NCBI GenBank assembly: GCA_015680685.1
Contig: MNCI01015910.1
Coordinates: 706,939-770,938, forward strand
DNA from: Gnetum montanum
Lineage: Eukaryota; Streptophyta; Gnetopsida; Gnetales; Gnetaceae
Direction of reading: 5' to 3'
Length of the DNA stretch: 64,000 bases
Each line of letters begins with the position of its first letter. Positions within the stretch are counted from its first letter, which is position 1. The translations under genes and the position numbers were made by a program. Of the stretch, positions 59,501-64,000 are shown piece by piece. The notes under the pieces were generated by a model. The model saw only the letters and a list, made by a program, of their open reading frames with translations. It searched no databases and was not told where the DNA came from.

Positions 59501-62500
59501 ACAAAAGAGATTTTTCTATATTTTTAATAAGCTATTTATATTCATACTACACGTGTCTAGCCTTGCCACTATGAAATAGCCCTCATTTCCAGACTTGTTT
59601 GAATACACATTCCAACATTCCAGACTTGTTTGAATACACATGTCAACATTCCCCACCAATCTGAAACATAAATTTGTATATGTCCTAAAATGCATATTTA
59701 GGTTGTTGAAATATAACTTAACCAAAGATTAATACACCACTTTTAGAGATGCGGTGGAACTCTGGGCCGACGTCAGGCAAAAAAAAATCTAATCAGAAGA
59801 ACGCCTTTCGAATAGTAGGATAAAATATCATTCTTGTAGTGTAATATCCTATACATGCCAATGAGGTGATGCTCAACTGGTAACTTGTCGTATTGTCAAC
59901 AAATAATTTACAAGTTAAAACTAAAAACTAAAACGGAAGAATAAAGCATACTAATTACCTATGTTGTAGGTGTCTTTCTAGATGCTAGTACCCCTGAGAA
60001 GTAGGGGATAAATGGTTCCCCACATCAACTAATTCAATTGCCTCTCACATGTCAAATCTTTCGTAACTCAGCCCAGTTTGCTACACTGCTTAATGATTAG
60101 CTGAAGTTGCATGCAAATTCACATCAGAGGTTTTGAGTAGTGATTTTACTGCATCATGAGCTGTGAAAACAGTGAGTTTTACAAATTCACACCCCTTATA
60201 TGTCAAACCTTTTACAGCTTAGCCCAACTCTACAGTGATTAAAGCTACTATCTCACACAACAAAGTAACAGTTAAACCCATATCTGCTGATAAGTTAGGT
60301 TTATGTAGAACAGAACTCTGGTGGGATCCTATCTTTAATCCTATCATTCCAAAGTGTACAACAAATGCAAAATTGTTAGGACCTGTAAATTTTAAATCCT
60401 ATCAATCTATCAGTAGCTTGTCGTATATATTAACTTCACACCGATATTAGGCAGAGAATCTAAGCATTAAAATGTAAGAAAGTCTTCCGCAAAAGCCAGC
60501 CCAAAATTAATGGAAGAAAGGTAACATGAAACGGAAGGAACCATTTTGCTCCCAGGTAACTCCAAACGTGGAATTAATTTGTTTGGGTTTGCATTTAAGT
60601 TGTCATTCTTCGACCACAGTTTCATTGCGTTAAAGAAGAGGTTTTTAGCCCCAAACGTGTGCGCAATATTCTAGAATAAGCATCTTGATGGATATGGACA
60701 CAGATTAGCTGATCTCATAAGAGGCCAACGACACAAACGCTTTCTAGCTTTATTTTTATAGCCTCTTCAGATAAACTCATTTAATCCACACAATATAAGT
60801 TAATTAACAGATTGAAATTCTTGCAGACAACTTTGTTGCTTGCTTCTATGCCAATTACCAGTTTGTTGGACTTTGTTATGGAAAATAAATAATTGTCATT
60901 ATACGGTGGGGCTTTGTTATGGAAAATAAATAATTGTCATTATACGGTGGGGCCAAGAGATGAACTTTTTCATGGGAATTATTATTTTTGGCCGAGACTT
61001 TGGCCGAGAAGCCAATTACCAGTAGGTTCAACTTTGTCATGGAAGATAAATAACTATCATCATACCGCTGGGCCAAGTGATACACTTTTTTTCAAGAACG
61101 ACTGTGGGTACGTAATGGCTTGGCCAATTATTAATGCAAAATTTAAGGTTCAGTAACTGAACTTTGTTATGGAAAATAAATAATTATAGTCATAAAGCTG
61201 GCCAAGAGATGAACCTTTTCGTAGGAACTATTATGAATATGTAATGACTCAACCAGTTACTCATAAAATTTAAGGCTCTCAACAAAGGTCATGGTAAGAA
61301 TCATTTAATAGTGGTTTTGGTTTTGATTCTTTTAAAAACATGAAAATGAATTATGAGTAAATCAATTCTGAGGTCTCATTAATTTGAAAAAGAAAATGAA
61401 TCTTTCAGTCATAAAATAGACATATATCATAAATATATAGCTAAATTAATAGTGGTATAAAACAGCTAAAATTCCTAATAGGATTGTAAGTTCTCTTATT
61501 CTCAAACGAGAAGCACCAAGCTCAACTCCCGAGTAGGGATTAGGCTATCTAGAAGCATCCAGTTTGTACATCTATACACAAAGATGGGAAAAAGTAGTTC
61601 AAAAACTAGGAAATAGTAATAACCAGTAGCAAATTAAAATTTGAGAGTGCTCCTGTTCATAAAAAATTTTAAGGAAAGAAAAAAGAAATTAAAATGAGGA
61701 TAAAAAATTATTTCAAGATTATTATTATTTTTTAAATGTCCAATTTACAAGAAGTTCAAAGCTAATATCACACAATCTTAACCACATACCCGTGGCTCAA
61801 CAAAACATTACTTTTAACCAGTGTTCTTCAAACAAAATGTTCAAGGATCCAAAACGTACCAAGATAACAGAAATTATCCTCAGAAAATAGCAAACCTTTC
61901 CCATCTTACCAAGGTTTAGAATATGTAAATCATCAAATAAGCTTCGATCATCAGTGAATCCACCAAAAACAAACAAATGCTTTCCTAATGCAACAGTACA
62001 ATGGCCAGCTCTTGGTGTCATTTGTTGTCCAGTAGTTTTAACAACTTCCCAGACAAGTGTGTCTGCACAGCAGATAAAGACAAATTGTACGCCAAACCAT
62101 TATTCATCCAAGAACTGTATTATAGTCATTGAAGAAATGTCTAAAAACCAACTGCAGCAACTCTCTGCCTATGATAAGCTTCACAAATTCAGCTTGTATG
62201 CTGGTTAACAAAAACTCTGAAAAGAATATGAAAACCACCAAACAACAAAGTTCCAAAGGTAAATTGAACTAAACATTAAATAACTAGGCTAACTCCAGTG
62301 CAGCATTAAGAAACCCAAACAAATAAAACAAGCATGACACATAACTTTGAGAAAATAAAAATACCTGCATTAAGCATATGAACATCGGCCAAATATGAAT
62401 CTGTTGAATCCTCACCACCAATCACAATAATCTTGTTCTTCCATGAAGAACAAGTATGGCTATCACGTGGAGATGGTGGTGTTCCACTAGTACGAGCCTT

Positions 62501-63536
62501 TGTCCATGTCATGGTATCTTTGTATTAACGGAAAATACTCAATGATCAGTATTGGAATATAGATTTGCAATAACTTTTCAATATAAATATAACAAAATCA
62601 AGAGTCTGCACTGTTTAAGAAATAAATATTGGTAAGCATAAGTTGTATCAATCTTAACTGAATGAACCAGATACTAGAGCAAACTCTTCGTCAAAATAAT
62701 ATCAATTGCAACATTTATTTATTTTTATGTCCCTATATTATATAAACTGTCATTTACTTGTGGTTTCTGAAATGCAAAGCTGGCTACTCAAATGCCGAAT
62801 TAACTTGTTAAATAATTAGTACAGACAAAAGAGCAATTCCAAAAAAAAAATCAATAAAGAACAAAAAGGCATGATTTTAGTACCGACGAACAGATTTGTT
62901 TGTCTAACATGTTAGTCACTCCTTGTGCAAACTTATGATCATGTTTTACTAAACCATACTCTCCGAATTATAGCCCATTCATAAGACTTGTGACTTACAT
63001 CCTACAATCACAAGTTTACTTCCAACCTTAATATTTTATGTAACGATGTAGCGATGTAATATAAAGGAAATGACTTGAGTCCAAACACTGTCCAGTGAAA
63101 TTCAAAATACCATCTAACAAACATAATAGAAATCTTCAGTTTCAGCAAAATTCCCAGCAGTCCCTCTCACAAATAAATATTTTTAAGTTTTTTTTAAAGT
63201 GAATCACTGTAATCCAAAACAATATCAATTGCTTATAAACTGTTGTGTGTAAATCGACCTGAAATTAAAAGGCTCGCTGTAAGGTTACAAACCATATAAC
63301 CCCATTTTAAATATTATCCATTAAACGTGTATAACTTGCACTTAAAATGGGTATTAGTTATATTCACATACTTGTATCCAGAATATGAAGATCATTGAAA
63401 TAAACTTCTTCCGCATCATCTACTTTTCCACAGCCTCCAAAAACAAAAAGGCGATTCCCCACAAGTGCAGCACTATGCCCTTCTCGTGCGTCTGGTCCTG
63501 TACCATGTACTTTAGGTTCAATCCATGAATTTGTAC
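53439..63536 (-). CDS. Kelch-repeat protein gene, 3' nine exons (5' end beyond the window)
   Basis: Spliced minus-strand gene: 63536-63372, 62517-62365, 62062-61910, 57853-57692, 57598-57368, 56961-56778, 55813-55603, 54541-53614, 53521-53439. The frame stays open across all eight junctions to TAA at 53441-53439, giving 755 residues. Residues 1-210: four Kelch blades, each with a Gly-Gly pair (VFGGCG, VIGGED, VFGGFT, FIGGCN) and a Trp start. 211-287: basic, then Met/Gln/Pro-rich linker. 288-348: small module (MDRMSLYDFKAAED to HGYLNR). 349-418: basic. 419-728: Ser/Thr/Glu-rich with D-x-E-M-Q repeats. Kelch propellers bind partner proteins; no catalytic residues seen. More blades must lie upstream. 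KRKR-like stretches would suit a nucleus, but this is inference. Function unknown. Confidence 0.85.
53614..54541 (-). CDS. Kelch gene exon: long low-complexity acidic tail
   Basis: 928 bases, the longest open frame in the window. Acceptor CTTTCAG before CAGTCTG; donor GAAG|GTTAGA. Rich in Ser, Thr, Glu and Gln, with recurring D-x-E-(M/V/L)-(Q/K) units (FDIEMQI, CDFEMQL, DSEVKI, DSEMQM). If the donor is not used, translation would stop two codons later at TAG. Confidence 0.85.
55255..55352. repeat. Exact two-copy tandem repeat, 49-bp period (Kelch gene intron)
   Basis: Two apparently identical units start GATTTCGAAATATTTGC at 55255 and 55304. Very recent duplication, or an assembly artefact. 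Confidence 0.9.
55603..55813 (-). CDS. Kelch gene exon: basic stretch
   Basis: 211 bases. Acceptor TTATAG before GAGAAATATG. The donor CACCTG|GTTGGG is weak but is the phase-0 choice that fits the next exon. Encodes MAPESSTGRCKETQKPKLKI and a polar tail. The right end is sound, the left end less so. Confidence 0.68.
56143..56435. repeat. Two-copy tandem repeat, about 190-bp period (Kelch gene intron)
   Basis: AAGGTTACATTTAG at 56149 and AAGGTTACCTTTAG near 56338 start units sharing GATAATATTTTGAGAATCTC-type sequence. 56256-56275 (AATCCAATGCAATAACCTGT) also resembles the exon/donor edge at 56762-56781. Confidence 0.7.
56778..56961 (-). CDS. Kelch gene exon: conserved-looking module
   Basis: 184 bases. 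Acceptor TTTTGCAG before GTATGG; donor AACAG|GTAATC. Encodes MDRMSLYDFKAAED ... EARITDVFHYGYTIES ... GLLFSYKPGFAHAV. A compact alpha/beta-like segment I cannot name. Ends in phase 2, unlike the exons before it. Confidence 0.85.
57368..57598 (-). CDS. Kelch gene exon: basic and Met/Gln-rich linker
   Basis: 231 bases. Acceptor AATTAG before ATATGATTTC. The donor appears to be the rare GC type (CTCCAG|GCAATG): this is the only junction that keeps the frame with the next exon (ASPG then MDRMS). Contains LRKELKRKRQEH and FHQPVFPQQVFMQPHM. Confidence 0.8.
57692..57853 (-). CDS. Kelch gene exon: blade 4
   Basis: 162 bases. Acceptor AATCCAG before AAACTAG; donor ACGG|GTAAGT. Encodes ETRVWTKAPVTG ... 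GILVFIGGCN ... DLYYLHT. Last recognisable blade. Confidence 0.88.
58491..58570 (+). pseudogene. RTE-type LINE fragment (RT C-terminal part)
   Basis: Plus strand reads RRIAKRLTRKFYRIAIRPAI then LYGMGCW. The pattern KFYR-x-x-x-RPA-x-LYG-x-x-CW is typical of the RT tail of RTE-like LINEs. Only about 27 codons remain; it lies inside the large Kelch intron, antisense to the gene. Confidence 0.6.
59590..59652. repeat. Two-copy tandem repeat, 31-bp period
   Basis: CAGACTTGTTTGAATACACA at 59590 and 59621. Confidence 0.9.
60849..61230. repeat. Short tandem repeat block (GGACTTTGTTATGGAAAATA type)
   Basis: Starts CTTTGTTATGGAAAATAAAT at 60871 and 60912 (exact 41-bp pair), with diverged copies at 61032 and 61162. 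GCCAATTACCAGT precedes two of them (60849, 61011). Open frames across it (60876-61085 and 60893-61156) are chance. Confidence 0.8.
61910..62062 (-). CDS. Kelch gene exon: blade 3
   Basis: 153 bases. Acceptor GTGCAG before ACACACTTG; donor CTTG|GTAAGA. Encodes DTLVWEV ... LFVFGGFT ... DDLHILNL. Confidence 0.88.
62365..62517 (-). CDS. Kelch gene exon: blade 2
   Basis: 153 bases. Acceptor ACAAAG before ATACCATG; donor GCAG|GTATTT. Encodes TMTWTKA ... IIVIGGED ... ADVHMLNA. Same phase on both sides. Confidence 0.88.
63372..63536 (-). CDS. Kelch gene exon: blade 1 in view
   Basis: 165 bases. Acceptor TTTCAG before GTACAAATTC; donor ACAA|GTATGTG. Encodes TNSWIEP... VFGGCG ... NDLHILDT. Starts two bases into a codon, so an upstream exon ending in phase 1 must exist right of the window; none is seen in 63537-64000. 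Confidence 0.88.
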
Positions 63537-64000
63537 CTGAAACCATGTCTTATAGTCAACTCAAAAAGCATGACGGGTTTTTAAAAAAAAAATTGGAAAC
63601 TAAATCAACAATCAATTAGTTGACGCATACTCCTAAATGTTTTGACGAAAATTTAAAAGAAAAAAAAACAAACCAAAATCTAAACTCACTAGCAAACTGT
63701 AACATTTACAGATGCTGGTGTTGATGTTGAACTATAAAATATTAATTGACAGCCATGAGGGTAACACATGGAAGAAACCAGGGGGCGTGAGACTAACATT
63801 CGGCCAATCTAGATCTTTACCTCTACGAGAAAAAGCCTTATCAAAATTCACACGTGAAACTTAATGAAGACCTTTGAAAACTAAGTTTAAGATTGGCTAA
63901 AGCTATAGGAGATACTGAAAGTTTAAGAACCTGCATAATAAAAATTCAAGAAATAACACATAGGACAAATAAAACAGGGAGGAAAACAAAAGCAAAATGC

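Larger units (their letters stand above)
57854..61909 (-). other. Large intron (4056 bp) of the Kelch gene
   Basis: Between blades 3 and 4; donor GTAAGA, acceptor CCAG. Holds an RTE-type LINE scrap (58491-58570), a 31-bp tandem pair (59590-59652) and a larger repeated block (60849-61230). No exon seen inside. Introns over 4 kb fit a conifer-like genome. Confidence 0.8.

Noticed and set aside
63537-64000. Possible further upstream Kelch exon
   Set aside because: No W-start, Gly-Gly or splice pair in phase 1 on the minus strand; treated as intron.

Overview
This is nuclear DNA of a seed plant with a very large, repeat-swollen genome. A conifer or other gymnosperm is the best guess. The reasons are stacked, badly decayed LTR retrotransposons, long AT-rich introns in the one intact gene, plant L1-like and RTE-like LINE debris, and a plant tRNA-Asp-type primer site in four elements. 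The species cannot be named from sequence alone.

Left 47 kb: a Russian-doll stack of Ty3/gypsy-type LTR elements, resolved here from LTR pairs, primer-binding sites, target-site duplications and alignment between copies. G (plus) is the oldest host; its 3' LTR is 46106-46986. C (minus; 5' LTR 20918-21771) inserted into G. F (minus, 22968-43600, about 20.6 kb, both LTRs) also inserted into G. B (plus, 11638-18768, complete, TSD GTTAC) and A (minus; 5' LTR 5490-6365) inserted into C. H (plus; only its 3' tail and 3' LTR, 1-3002) inserted into A. A, C and G are one family and B is a shorter relative: all carry gag and, where seen, a protease, but no reverse transcriptase, RNase H or integrase. 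C and G instead share a downstream ORF of unknown function. F and H form a second, related pair with the same LTR ends and a shared minisatellite. F keeps gag, protease, RT and a truncated integrase, split by about 10 kb that holds a ~193-bp tandem array and an antisense, intron-bearing gene-like segment.

47.0-49.3 kb: a decayed L1-type LINE ORF2 on the minus strand with an internal tandem duplication. 49.3-53.4 kb: intergenic, with small tandem duplications and no gene that I can support.

53.4-63.5 kb: the only gene that looks functional. It is a minus-strand Kelch-repeat protein with nine exons in view (755 residues plus stop); the 5' exons lie beyond the right edge. Each visible Kelch blade is one phase-1 exon. 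A basic linker, a small conserved-looking module and a long low-complexity acidic tail follow. Its introns hold a LINE scrap and several tandem duplications.
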